From assembly GCF_008642375.1 (NCBI RefSeq), contig NZ_CP029194.1:6938501-7002500 (forward strand): a stretch of DNA of 64,000 bases, read 5' to 3'. Origin of the DNA: Streptomyces venezuelae. GTDB lineage: Bacteria; Actinomycetota; Actinomycetes; Streptomycetales; Streptomycetaceae. This document shows, piece by piece, positions 18,177 to 26,601 of this stretch; position 1 is the first letter of the stretch, and every line of letters starts with the position of its first letter. Below the pieces are notes generated by a model that saw nothing but the letters and a program-made list of their open reading frames with translations, was not told the origin of the DNA and made no database searches. Both the position numbers and the translations under genes were made by a program.

Positions 18177-19367
18177 GTGAACCAGGACGAGCCCAAGCCG
18201 CAGCGGACCGAGGAGCCCGGCGGCGGGATCCTCATGGGCCGCCCCTTCGGCGTGCCCGTCTACGTCGCACCCAGCTGGTTCCTGGTCGCCGCCCTCATCA
18301 CCTGGGTCTTCGGCGACCAGATCGAGCGGGTCCTGCCCGAACTCGGCGCCGCCCGCTACCTCGTCTCCCTCTTCTTCGCGGTCGCCTTCTACGCCTCCGT
18401 ACTCGTCCACGAACTGGCCCACACGATCGCCGCGCTCCGCTTCAAGCTGCCCGTGCGCCGCATCCAGCTCCAGTTCTTCGGCGGCGTCTCCGAGATCGAG
18501 AAGGAGACCGAGACCCCCGGCCGCGAGTTCGTCCTCGCCTTCGTCGGCCCGCTCCTCTCCCTCGTCCTCTCCGGCGTGTTCTACCTCTCCCTGTACGCGG
18601 TCGAGCCCGGCACCGTCCCCGGAGTCCTCCTCGCAGGCCTGATGATCTCCAACCTGATCGTCGCCGCCTTCAACCTGCTCCCCGGCCTTCCCCTCGACGG
18701 CGGCCGCATGCTCCGCGCCGTCGTCTGGAAGATCACCGGCAAGCCCATGAGCGGCACCGTCGCCGCCGCCTGGGTCGGCCGCGCCCTCGCCGTCCTCGTC
18801 CTCGTCGGCCTGCCCCTGCTCACCCGCACCGGCTTCCTCGGCAACTCGACCGACGACGTCAGCGGCCTCGACACCGTCACCGACGCCCTCCTCGCCGCCA
18901 TCCTGGCCGCGATCATCTGGACCGGCGCCGGCAACAGCCTCCGCGTGGCCCGGCTCCGCGAGCACCTCCCCGAGCTCCGCGCCCGCACCCTCACCCGGCG
19001 CGCCATCCCCGTCGAACCCGCCACCCCCCTCTCCGAGGCCCTCCGCCGCGCCAACGAGGCCGGCGCCCGCGCCCTCGTGGTCGTCGACGGCGGAGGCGAC
19101 CCCACCGGCATCGTCCGCGAGGCCGCCATCGCCGCCGTCCCCCAGCACCGCCGCCCCTGGGTCGCCGTCAGCGCCCTCACCCAGGACCTCACCGACGGCA
19201 TGCGCGTCCCCGCGGAACTCACCGGCCAGCCCCTCCTCGACCACCTCCGCGCCAGCCCCGCCACCGAGTACCTCGTCGTCGAGGAGACCGGGGAGATCTA
19301 CGGGGTCCTCGCCACCACCGACGTGGAGCGGGCCTTCGTCCGGGCCATGGCGCGACCGTCTTCGTAA
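18177..19367 (+). CDS. Site-2 protease-type M50 metalloprotease with CBS domains
   Basis: A 396-residue intramembrane zinc protease. HELAH (residues 78-82) in the second or third helix and NLLPGLPLDGGRM (Asp174) form the zinc site. About six hydrophobic segments span residues 30-240, and the C-terminal 130 residues resemble a CBS pair (PLSEALRRANEAGARALVVVDGGG onward). The GTG start is preceded by AAAGGAA. Such Rip-like proteins cleave anti-sigma factors or other membrane substrates, but none is encoded next to it. The trmI gene begins 18 nt downstream. Confidence 0.92.
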   Translation: MNQDEPKPQRTEEPGGGILMGRPFGVPVYVAPSWFLVAALITWVFGDQIERVLPELGAARYLVSLFFAVAFYASVLVHELAHTIAALRFKLPVRRIQLQFFGGVSEIEKETETPGREFVLAFVGPLLSLVLSGVFYLSLYAVEPGTVPGVLLAGLMISNLIVAAFNLLPGLPLDGGRMLRAVVWKITGKPMSGTVAAAWVGRALAVLVLVGLPLLTRTGFLGNSTDDVSGLDTVTDALLAAILAAIIWTGAGNSLRVARLREHLPELRARTLTRRAIPVEPATPLSEALRRANEAGARALVVVDGGGDPTGIVREAAIAAVPQHRRPWVAVSALTQDLTDGMRVPAELTGQPLLDHLRASPATEYLVVEETGEIYGVLATTDVERAFVRAMARPSS

Positions 19368-19385
19368 CCCCGGTACTCTGTTCAC

Positions 19386-20273
19386 ATGTCCGAACCGACC
19401 GGTGCCGCCCGCCGACGCGGGCCCTTCAAGGTCGGGGACCAGGTTCAGCTGACCGACCCCAAGGGCCGTCACTACACGTTCACGCTCGAAGAGGGAAAGA
19501 ACTTCCACACCCACAAGGGTTCTTTCCCGCACGACGAACTGATCGGCGCCCCCGAGGGCAGCGTTGTCCGTACCACGGGAAACGTCGCCTACCTCGCGCT
19601 GCGCCCCCTGCTCCCCGACTACGTCCTGTCCATGCCCCGCGGCGCCGCCGTGGTCTACCCCAAGGACGCGGGGCAGATCCTGGCCTTCGCCGACATCTTC
19701 CCCGGCGCCCGCGTCGTGGAAGCGGGAGTGGGCTCGGGCTCGCTGAGCAGCTTTCTCCTGCGCGCCATCGGCGACAGCGGCATGCTGCACTCCTACGAGC
19801 GCCGCGAGGACTTCGCCGAGATCGCGAAGGGCAACGTCGAGCGCTACTTCGGCGGCCCCCACCCGGCCTGGCAGCTGACCGTCGGCGACCTCCAGGACAA
19901 CCTGTCCGACACGGACGTCGACCGCGTCATCCTGGACATGCTCGCTCCCTGGGAGTGCCTGGAGGCCGTCTCCAAGGCCCTGGTCCCCGGCGGCATCCTC
20001 TGCTGCTACGTGGCGACCACCACCCAGCTCGCGCGCACCGTGGAGTCCATCCGCGAGTTCGGCTGCTACGCCGAGCCGCAGCCCTGGGAGTCCATGATCC
20101 GCAACTGGCACGTCGAGGGTCTCGCCGTCCGGCCCGATCACCGCATGATCGGCCACACCGGCTTCCTCGTCACCGCCCGCCGCCTGGCGGACGGCGTCGA
20201 GCCCCCGATGCGCCGCCGCCGCCCCGCGAAGGGCGCGTACGGCGAGGACTACGAAGGCCCCAACAAGGGCTGA
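19386..20273 (+). CDS. trmI: tRNA (adenine-58-N1)-methyltransferase
   Basis: A 295-residue SAM-dependent methyltransferase that makes m1A58 in the tRNA T-loop. The small N-terminal domain (GPFKVGDQVQLTDPKGRHYTFTLEEG) precedes the Rossmann domain with motif I VVEAGVGSGSLSSFLL and the catalytic VILDMLAPWECLE motif. It is encoded just upstream of the proteasome ATPase region, as is common in actinobacteria, and probably cotranscribed with the M50 protease gene (18-nt gap). Confidence 0.94.
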   Translation: MSEPTGAARRRGPFKVGDQVQLTDPKGRHYTFTLEEGKNFHTHKGSFPHDELIGAPEGSVVRTTGNVAYLALRPLLPDYVLSMPRGAAVVYPKDAGQILAFADIFPGARVVEAGVGSGSLSSFLLRAIGDSGMLHSYERREDFAEIAKGNVERYFGGPHPAWQLTVGDLQDNLSDTDVDRVILDMLAPWECLEAVSKALVPGGILCCYVATTTQLARTVESIREFGCYAEPQPWESMIRNWHVEGLAVRPDHRMIGHTGFLVTARRLADGVEPPMRRRRPAKGAYGEDYEGPNKG

Positions 20274-20559
20274 CGTCCCGACACCCGCACGGCGCCGCCG
20301 TCGAGTTCCCGCCCACGGAGGGGAACTCGACGGCGGCGTCCTCATGTTCGGGGGCGCGGCCCGCCCCGGCGACGCGCCTCGCCCGGCGACGCACGGCCCG
20401 CCGGTGACGAACGGCCTGCCGGCGACGCACGGGCAGCCCCGGCCGACGCACAAGCAAGCCCCGGCCGACGCTCGCTGAGACCCCGCCTGTTCCGTCCCCC
20501 TGTGACGTATGGCACGATGCCCGAAACCCTCCGCACAGCCCCCACAGGAGACGTCTCGC

Positions 20560-21144
20560 GTGCAGCCCTCCGCCGCCCAGGACCCCGCGGATCTGCCCGA
20601 CCTCGCGCACACCCATGCCAGGCCGGCGCACTGGCTGGCGACCGCCACCGCGACCGCCGCGGTCGTCGCCCTGGCCGGACTGCTCCAGCCCGGCCCCGCC
20701 GGAGCCACGGCGGCCCCCGCCGCCCCGCGTCCGGCGGCCGCTCCCGAGGCCGCCACGGCCGTCTACCCCCTGGAGTGCCGGGGAGCCGCGCACAAGGTCG
20801 CGAAGCGCGCCTCCGGCGACCTCGACGGCGACGGGAACCCGGAGACCGTTGCGGTCGTGCACTGCGAAGCGGGCTCCGGCACGCCGCCGAGCGGCGTCTA
20901 CGTCCTGACCCGCGGCAAGGGCTCGGCCGCCCCCGCGCGCGTGGTGGCCACGCTCGTCGCGCCGAAGGACGGCAAGAGCGTCACCGGGCTCGCCGTGCGC
21001 GACGGAGCGGTGCACGCCACGCTTCTCGGCTACTCGTCCCCGGACGTCCCCATGTGCTGCCCCGACGAGAAGGAGCAGGTCAGCTGGAACTGGCAGGGCG
21101 GCGCCTTCGTCCGCGTCGCCCGTGCCGAGGCGCGCAGCGCCTGA
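20560..21144 (+). CDS. Small exported protein with a calcium-loop-like DLDGDG motif
   Basis: A 194-residue protein I do not recognise as a named family. The GTG at 20560 follows AGGAG with a 9-nt spacer. An N-terminal polar stretch is followed by a hydrophobic, Ala-rich helix (ATATATAAVVALAGLL) and an Ala/Pro-rich linker, suggesting export or a membrane anchor. The mature part contains SGDLDGDGNPETVAVVHC, like the calcium-binding loop of FG-GAP/VCBS repeats, and paired cysteines (ECRG, MCCPDEK). It ends 4 nt before the convergent ferredoxin gene, leaving no room for a terminator. Confidence 0.7.
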   Translation: MQPSAAQDPADLPDLAHTHARPAHWLATATATAAVVALAGLLQPGPAGATAAPAAPRPAAAPEAATAVYPLECRGAAHKVAKRASGDLDGDGNPETVAVVHCEAGSGTPPSGVYVLTRGKGSAAPARVVATLVAPKDGKSVTGLAVRDGAVHATLLGYSSPDVPMCCPDEKEQVSWNWQGGAFVRVARAEARSA

Positions 21145-21148
21145 CCCG

Positions 21149-21460
21149 TCACTCGGCGTCGGGGCCGTACACCTCGACCTTGTCGGCGACCCGGCGCACG
21201 TGGATGCAGTCGCCCGGGCACTCCTTCGCCGAGTCCACCACGTCCTGGAGCAGGGGCAGCGGCACCGGCGTCGTCGCCCCGCTGTCCTGGAGGAGCTCGT
21301 CGTCGGCGCTCTTCACATACGCGAGCCCGTCGATGTCCAGCTCGAAGACCTCGGGAGCGTACTGCGCGCAGATCCCGTCCCCGGTGCACAGGTCCTGGTC
21401 GATCCAGACCTCCAGGGCCTCTTCGACGCCCGTTGCCGGGGCCTCGTTCTGCACGGTCAT
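21149..21460 (-). CDS. Ferredoxin with CxxDxxC cluster motif
   Basis: A 103-residue single-cluster ferredoxin. The ligand motif is C25-x2-D28-x2-C31 with C81-Pro, so the usual second cysteine is replaced by Asp28. This fits a [3Fe-4S] cluster or an Asp-ligated [4Fe-4S] cluster as in Pyrococcus ferredoxin. An extra Cys85 lies in CPGDC. The ATG at 21460 follows AGGAG closely. The gene diverges from mpa across 242 bp. The redox partner is unknown; no P450 or reductase gene is adjacent. Confidence 0.88.
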   Translation of the reverse strand: MTVQNEAPATGVEEALEVWIDQDLCTGDGICAQYAPEVFELDIDGLAYVKSADDELLQDSGATTPVPLPLLQDVVDSAKECPGDCIHVRRVADKVEVYGPDAE

Positions 21461-21702
21461 TTCTCCTGCCGTTTCTGCTTCGCGCGGGTAAGTCGGGCCA
21501 CCTCTGAAGGGTGTTGACCCATGACGACGATACAACCGCCCGCTTTCAGACGGCGAAAGGGTGGGTATTCAGCTGGCGAGAGGGGAAGCGCAAGGGTGAA
21601 GATCGGACACGGCCCGGAGTCTTTTTGATCTAGGGGTTTCAATCACCACCCACGCAGGTAGGGTCAGGAAGCGTCCAGCTCCCCTTGGAGGAGGTGAGGA
21701 CC

Positions 21703-23469
21703 GTGGCAGCCCACGACGACGACATCAACCGCGGCATCCGGCCGGGGCGAGGGTCTGAGGACCCCGCCGGTCAGGTTGCCTATCTCGAGCAGGAAATCGC
21801 CGTCCTGCGCCGCAAGCTCGCCGACTCTCCGCGACACACGAGGATTCTCGAAGAGCGGATCGTCGAGCTGCAGACGAACCTGGCCGGCGTGTCCGCGCAG
21901 AACGAGCGGCTCGCCAATACACTCCGTGAGGCCCGCGACCAGATCGTGGCCCTCAAGGAGGAGGTCGACCGGCTCGCGCAGCCGCCGGCCGGCTTCGGTG
22001 TCTTCCTGCAGGCCAATGAGGACGGCACGTGCGACATCTTCACCGGGGGCCGCAAGCTCCGGGTGAACGTGAGCCCCAGCGTCGAGCTCGAAGAGCTCCG
22101 GCGTGGCCAGGAAGTCATGCTCAACGAAGCGCTCAACGTGGTCGAGGCCATGGAGTTCGAGCGCGCCGGGGACATCGTCACCCTCAAGGAGATCCTCGAG
22201 GACGGCGAGCGCGCCCTGGTGGTCGGGCACACCGACGAGGAACGGGTGGTGAGGCTCGCCGAGCCTCTGCTGGACGTCACCATCCGCCCCGGCGACGCCC
22301 TGCTGCTCGACGCCAGGTCGGGCTACGTCTACGAGGTCATCCCCAAGAGCGAGGTCGAAGAGCTCGTTCTGGAAGAGGTCCCGGACGTCGACTACGACAA
22401 GATCGGCGGTCTGGGCAACCAGATCGAGCTGATCCGCGACGCGGTCGAGCTCCCGTACCTCTACCCCGATCTCTTCAAGGAGCACGAACTCCGACCGCCC
22501 AAGGGCATCCTGCTCTACGGGCCGCCGGGCTGCGGCAAGACGCTGATCGCGAAGGCCGTGGCCAACTCGCTGGCCAAGAAGGTCGCCGAGGTGACCGGCC
22601 AGCCCGCGGGGAAGTCCTACTTCCTCAACATCAAGGGGCCCGAGCTCCTCAACAAGTACGTCGGCGAGACCGAGCGGCACATCCGCCTCGTCTTCCAGCG
22701 TGCGAGGGAGAAGGCGAGTGAGGGCACCCCCGTCATCGTCTTCTTCGACGAGATGGAATCCCTCTTCCGCACCCGCGGATCCGGTGTCAGCTCGGACGTG
22801 GAGAACACCATCGTCCCCCAGCTGCTCGCCGAGATCGACGGCGTGGAGGGCCTGGAGAACGTCATCGTCATCGGCGCTTCCAACCGCGAGGACATGATCG
22901 ACCCCGCGATCCTTCGGCCCGGCCGGCTCGACGTCAAGATCAAGATCGAGCGTCCGGACGCGGAGGCCGCGAAGGACATCTTCGCGAAGTACCTCACGGC
23001 CACCCTGCCGCTCCACACGGACGACATCTCCGAGCACAGCGGCTCGAAGGCCGCCGCCGCCCACGGAATGATCCAGTCGGTCGTCGAGCAGATGTACGCG
23101 GAATCCGAGGAGAACCGCTTCCTCGAAGTCACGTACGCCAACGGCGACAAGGAAGTCCTCTACTTCAAGGACTTCAACTCCGGCGCGATGATCCAGAACA
23201 TCGTCGACCGGGCCAAGAAGATGGCCATCAAGGCCTTCCTCGACCACAACCAGAAGGGCATCCGCGTCTCCCACCTCCTCCAGGCCTGCGTGGACGAGTT
23301 CAAGGAGAACGAGGACCTGCCCAACACCACCAACCCCGACGACTGGGCCAGGATCTCCGGAAAGAAGGGCGAGCGGATCGTCTTCATCCGCACCCTCGTC
23401 ACCGGAAAGCAGGGCGCGGACACGGGACGCTCCATCGACACGGTGGCCAACACCGGTCAGTACCTGTAA
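21703..23469 (+). CDS. mpa: Proteasome-associated AAA+ ATPase (Mpa/ARC)
   Basis: A 588-residue unfoldase that recognises pupylated proteins and feeds them to the 20S proteasome. An N-terminal coiled coil (about residues 20-80, QVAYLEQEIAVLRRKLADSP onward) binds Pup, OB domains follow, and the AAA+ module has Walker A GPPGCGKT (273-280), Walker B VIVFFDEME and sensor GASNREDMIDPAILRPGR. The C-terminus TGQYL matches the HbYX-like tail that docks on the alpha ring. The GTG at 21703 is chosen over a TTG at 21685 because GGAGG and GAGG precede it and the protein then begins MAAHDDDINRG, as in other Streptomyces ARC proteins as I recall them. Confidence 0.96.
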   Translation: MAAHDDDINRGIRPGRGSEDPAGQVAYLEQEIAVLRRKLADSPRHTRILEERIVELQTNLAGVSAQNERLANTLREARDQIVALKEEVDRLAQPPAGFGVFLQANEDGTCDIFTGGRKLRVNVSPSVELEELRRGQEVMLNEALNVVEAMEFERAGDIVTLKEILEDGERALVVGHTDEERVVRLAEPLLDVTIRPGDALLLDARSGYVYEVIPKSEVEELVLEEVPDVDYDKIGGLGNQIELIRDAVELPYLYPDLFKEHELRPPKGILLYGPPGCGKTLIAKAVANSLAKKVAEVTGQPAGKSYFLNIKGPELLNKYVGETERHIRLVFQRAREKASEGTPVIVFFDEMESLFRTRGSGVSSDVENTIVPQLLAEIDGVEGLENVIVIGASNREDMIDPAILRPGRLDVKIKIERPDAEAAKDIFAKYLTATLPLHTDDISEHSGSKAAAAHGMIQSVVEQMYAESEENRFLEVTYANGDKEVLYFKDFNSGAMIQNIVDRAKKMAIKAFLDHNQKGIRVSHLLQACVDEFKENEDLPNTTNPDDWARISGKKGERIVFIRTLVTGKQGADTGRSIDTVANTGQYL

Positions 23470-23474
23470 AACGC

Positions 23475-23519
23475 ACACCGGCTGCGGATGTCCGGAAACC
23501 GGGCATCCGCAGCCGGTGT
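23475..23519 (+). terminator. Terminator after mpa
   Basis: A perfect 16-bp stem (arm ACACCGGCTGCGGATG, 23475-23490 with 23504-23519) begins 5 nt after the mpa stop. It implies that dop has its own promoter. Confidence 0.85.
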
Positions 23520-23533
23520 ATTCCGTCCGGAAA

Positions 23534-23570
23534 TTCTCCCGGCAGCACGGGTTTCTTCCGGCAGCACGGG
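23534..23570. repeat. Two 18-bp direct repeats upstream of dop
   Basis: TTCTCCCGGCAGCACGGG (23534-23551) and TTCTTCCGGCAGCACGGG (23553-23570) differ at one base and are 19 bp apart. They lie 100-137 bp upstream of the dop start, just after the mpa terminator, where they could serve as activator or repressor sites. Confidence 0.8.
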
Positions 23571-23670
23571 AAATTACCGCAAGTGATCTCCCCACCAGCG
23601 CGGAGCCGTTCTAGGCTCTTCGGTAACGCCGAGTCGCGCACAGTGAGCGACGCCGGGCAAGGAGGGCCGC

Positions 23671-25182
23671 ATGACCGTACGGCGAGTAATGGGCATCGAG
23701 ACGGAGTACGGGATCTCCGTCCCCGGGCACCCGAACGCCAATGCCATGCTCACCTCGTCCCAGATCGTCAACGCCTACGCGGCGGCGATGCACCGGGCGC
23801 GCCGCGCCCGCTGGGACTTCGAGGAGGAGAATCCGCTGCGGGACGCCCGCGGCTTCGACCTCGCCCGCGAGGCCGCCGACTCCAGTCAGCTCACCGACGA
23901 GGACATCGGCCTGGCCAATGTGATCCTCACCAACGGGGCCCGGCTCTACGTGGACCACGCCCACCCCGAGTACAGCTCGCCGGAGGTCACCAACCCGCGG
24001 GACGCCGTCCTGTGGGACAAGGCCGGCGAGCGGATCATGGCGGAGGCGGCCGTCCGCGCCGCCCAGCTCCCCGGCGCCCAGCCGATCCACCTCTACAAGA
24101 ACAACACCGACAACAAGGGCGCCTCCTACGGCACGCACGAGAACTACCTGATGAAGAGGGAGACCCCCTTCTCGGACATCGTGCGCCACCTGACCCCCTT
24201 CTTCGTCTCCCGCCAGGTCGTGACCGGGGCGGGCCGGGTCGGCATCGGTCAGGACGGCCGGGAGAACGGCTTCCAGATCAGTCAGCGCGCCGATTACTTC
24301 GAGGTCGAGGTGGGTCTGGAGACCACCCTCAAGCGGCCCATCATCAACACGCGCGACGAGCCGCACGCGGACGCCGAGCGGTACCGCCGCCTGCACGTGA
24401 TCATCGGGGACGCGAACCTCTCGGAGATCTCGACGTACCTCAAGCTCGGCACGACCGCGCTGGTCCTGTCGATGATCGAGGACGGGTTCATCACCGTGGA
24501 CCTCGCCGTCGACCAGCCGGTCAGGACGCTCCACCAGGTCTCGCACGACCCGTCCCTCCAGTACCTGGTCACGCTCCGCAGCGGCCGGACGCTCACCGCG
24601 GTCCAGCTGCAGATGGAGTACTTCGAGCTGGCCAGGAAGTACGTCGACGAGCGGTACGGCTCGGACGCGGACGAGCAGACGAAGGACGTCCTCACACGCT
24701 GGGAGGACACCCTCAACCGGCTCGAGAACGACCCGATGAGCCTGGCCGGCGAGCTCGACTGGATCGCCAAGCGGGAGCTCATGGAGGGCTACCGGCGCCG
24801 GGACGGCCTGGACTGGGACGCGGCCCGCCTGCACCTGGTGGACCTCCAGTACGCGGACGTGCGCCCCGAGAAGGGCCTGTACAACCGCCTGGTGGCCCGG
24901 GGGCGCATGAAGAGGCTCCTGGAGGAACCCGAGGTGCGGCAGGCCGAGACGGTGCCTCCGGAGGACACCAGGGCCTATTTCCGGGGCCGCTGCCTGGAGC
25001 AGTACGCCGACGACGTCGCCGCGGCCTCCTGGGACTCGGTGATCTTCGACCTGCCCGGCCGGGACTCGCTCCAGCGTGTGCCGACCCTGGAGCCGCTGCG
25101 CGGCACCAAGGCCCATGTCAAGGCGCTCCTGGACCGCTGCCGGACCGCGGAGGAACTGGTCCGCGTCCTGTCCGGCGGATGA
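23671..25182 (+). CDS. dop: Pup deamidase/depupylase
   Basis: A 503-residue carboxylate-amine-ligase-fold enzyme that removes Pup from substrates and, in species where Pup ends in Gln, deamidates it. Landmarks are MGIETEYGISVPGHPNANA, the ATP/Mg site, LYVDHAHPEYSSPEV carrying the catalytic Asp region, KNNTDNKGASYGTHENYL and RPIINTRDEPHADAERYRRLHVI. The roughly 40-residue insertion after residue 45 (the Dop loop, ending SSQLTDEDIGLAN) is absent from the PafA encoded at 29948, which separates the two homologues. AAGGAGG precedes the ATG. In this strain Pup already ends in Glu, so depupylation should be the main job. Confidence 0.95.
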   Translation: MTVRRVMGIETEYGISVPGHPNANAMLTSSQIVNAYAAAMHRARRARWDFEEENPLRDARGFDLAREAADSSQLTDEDIGLANVILTNGARLYVDHAHPEYSSPEVTNPRDAVLWDKAGERIMAEAAVRAAQLPGAQPIHLYKNNTDNKGASYGTHENYLMKRETPFSDIVRHLTPFFVSRQVVTGAGRVGIGQDGRENGFQISQRADYFEVEVGLETTLKRPIINTRDEPHADAERYRRLHVIIGDANLSEISTYLKLGTTALVLSMIEDGFITVDLAVDQPVRTLHQVSHDPSLQYLVTLRSGRTLTAVQLQMEYFELARKYVDERYGSDADEQTKDVLTRWEDTLNRLENDPMSLAGELDWIAKRELMEGYRRRDGLDWDAARLHLVDLQYADVRPEKGLYNRLVARGRMKRLLEEPEVRQAETVPPEDTRAYFRGRCLEQYADDVAAASWDSVIFDLPGRDSLQRVPTLEPLRGTKAHVKALLDRCRTAEELVRVLSGG

Positions 25183-25269
25183 TCGGGGGCCCGGCACGGG
25201 CCTGAAATGCCCCGGCACTGGGAATCATGGAATCAGTGCCCGGGCGATGTGGAAACTGCGGGGCCGAAG

Positions 25270-25293
25270 TCAGACCCGACCTATAGGGTCTGA
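25270..25293. promoter_or_regulatory. Inverted repeat upstream of pup
   Basis: TCAGACCC (25270-25277) and GGGTCTGA (25286-25293) are perfect 8-bp arms around GACCTATA. The element lies 50-73 bp before the pup start and could be an operator or a small hairpin; it lacks the GC content and T tract of a terminator. Confidence 0.5.
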
Positions 25294-25342
25294 TCTTGTA
25301 CGGACTCAACCGAGCGGGCCGATTTCGAGCGGGGTGAGGGAT

Positions 25343-25555
25343 ATGGCGACCAAGGACACCGGCGGCGGACAGCAGAAGGCGACGCGTTCCACGGAGGAGG
25401 TCGAGGAGACCACCACGGAGGCGAGCTCCGATCTCCAGGAGCGCCAGGAGAAGCTGAGCGACGACGTGGACTCCGTGCTGGACGAGATCGACGACGTCCT
25501 CGAGTCCAACGCGGAGGAGTTCGTTCGTAGCTTCGTCCAGAAGGGCGGCGAGTAG
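25343..25555 (+). CDS. pup: Prokaryotic ubiquitin-like protein Pup, encoded with C-terminal Glu
   Basis: A 70-residue, intrinsically disordered, acidic modifier that is linked through its C-terminal glutamate side chain to lysines of target proteins. The helical Mpa-binding part (SDLQERQEKLSDDVDSVLDEIDDVLESN, residues 29-56) and the conserved end EEFVRSFVQKGGE are clear. The last codon is GAG, so the protein is made ready for ligation rather than as a GGQ precursor. The start ATG at 25343 follows GTGAGGG. It lies between dop and prcB, with a hairpin downstream. Confidence 0.97.
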   Translation: MATKDTGGGQQKATRSTEEVEETTTEASSDLQERQEKLSDDVDSVLDEIDDVLESNAEEFVRSFVQKGGE

Positions 25556-25578
25556 CCGCCTCTCGCGCCTGTACTCCT

Positions 25579-25620
25579 CCGTCCCCGGAGCCCCGGCAAA
25601 AGCCGTGGGTCCGGGGACGG
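25579..25620 (+). terminator. Hairpin between pup and prcB
   Basis: Arms CCGTCCCCGGA (25579-25589) and TCCGGGGACGG (25610-25620) form a perfect 11-bp stem 24 nt after pup. It could partly terminate transcription so that pup mRNA exceeds prcBA mRNA; this is inference. A second 8-bp inverted repeat (25665-25672 with 25685-25692) follows just before prcB. Confidence 0.65.
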
Positions 25621-25715
25621 ATGACAGGCGGTGGCACGGGTATGGTCCGTGCACAACAGCAAGATCGGCCCGCGCGTCCCACGACGGGCCGACTTTCCCA
25701 CCCGGAAGGAATCGC

Positions 25716-26555
25716 GTGGAAGCCAACCCTCGTAGCACCGGGCGTCTGCCGGCGGCCTTCCTGACGCCGGGATCGTCCTCGTTCCTGGACTTCCTGTCGG
25801 CACACTCGCCGGAGCTGCTGCCGAGCCACCGCAAGCTGCCGGAGGGCGTCCTCGACGCCCCGCACGGCACGACCATCGTGGCGGTCACCTTCGACGGCGG
25901 GGTCGTCCTCGCCGGCGACCGGCGGGCCACCATGGGCAACATGATCGCGCAGCGCGACATGGAGAAGGTCTTCCCGGCCGACGAGTACTCCGCCGTCGCC
26001 ATCGCCGGCACCGCGGGTCTCGCCGTCGAGATGGTCAAGCTCTTCCAGCTGGAGCTGGAGCACTTCGAGAAGGTGGAGGGCGCCACGCTCTCCCTGGAGG
26101 GCAAGGCCAACCGCCTGTCCACCATGATCCGCGGCAACCTGGGCATGGCCATGCAGGGCCTCGCCGTCGTGCCGCTCTTCGCCGGCTGGGACGAGGGCAA
26201 GGGCAAGGGCCGGATCTTCTCCTACGACGTGACCGGCGGTCGCTCCGAGGAGCAGGGCTACGCGGCCACCGGCTCCGGCTCGATCTTCGCGCGCGGGTCG
26301 ATGAAGAAGCTCTACAGTCCCGACCTCACCGAGCACCAGGCCACGACCCTGGTCGTGCAGGCGCTCTACGACGCGGCGGACGACGACTCGGCGACCGGTG
26401 GCCCCGACATGGCCCGCCGGATCTTCCCGCTCGTCACCGTCATCACCGAGGAGGGTTTCCGCAGGCTCACCGAGGCCGAGTCCTCCGAGCTGGCCCGGTC
26501 GGTCACCGAGCGGCGCCTCACGCAGCCCGACGGGCCGCGCGCCGCCCTGCTCTGA
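25716..26555 (+). CDS. prcB: 20S proteasome beta subunit
   Basis: A 279-residue precursor of the catalytic subunit. The first 51 residues are a propeptide removed by autocleavage at His-Gly|Thr, leaving Thr52 (TTIVAVTFDGGVVLAGDRRAT) as the N-terminal nucleophile; the conserved Asp and Lys of the active site lie in DRR and in MEKVF. The GTG at 25716 follows GAAGGA. It is followed by prcA after 46 nt, and the two certainly form one operon. Confidence 0.97.
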   Translation: MEANPRSTGRLPAAFLTPGSSSFLDFLSAHSPELLPSHRKLPEGVLDAPHGTTIVAVTFDGGVVLAGDRRATMGNMIAQRDMEKVFPADEYSAVAIAGTAGLAVEMVKLFQLELEHFEKVEGATLSLEGKANRLSTMIRGNLGMAMQGLAVVPLFAGWDEGKGKGRIFSYDVTGGRSEEQGYAATGSGSIFARGSMKKLYSPDLTEHQATTLVVQALYDAADDDSATGGPDMARRIFPLVTVITEEGFRRLTEAESSELARSVTERRLTQPDGPRAALL

Positions 26556-26601
26556 CCACTCGTCGCTCTGTAGGAGCCCAGAAGAAAGGGACGGACCGCC
26601 G

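Noticed and set aside
18063..20756. An 897-codon minus-strand frame over the M50 protease and trmI genes
   Set aside because: Antisense artefact; both plus-strand genes have catalytic motifs and start sites.
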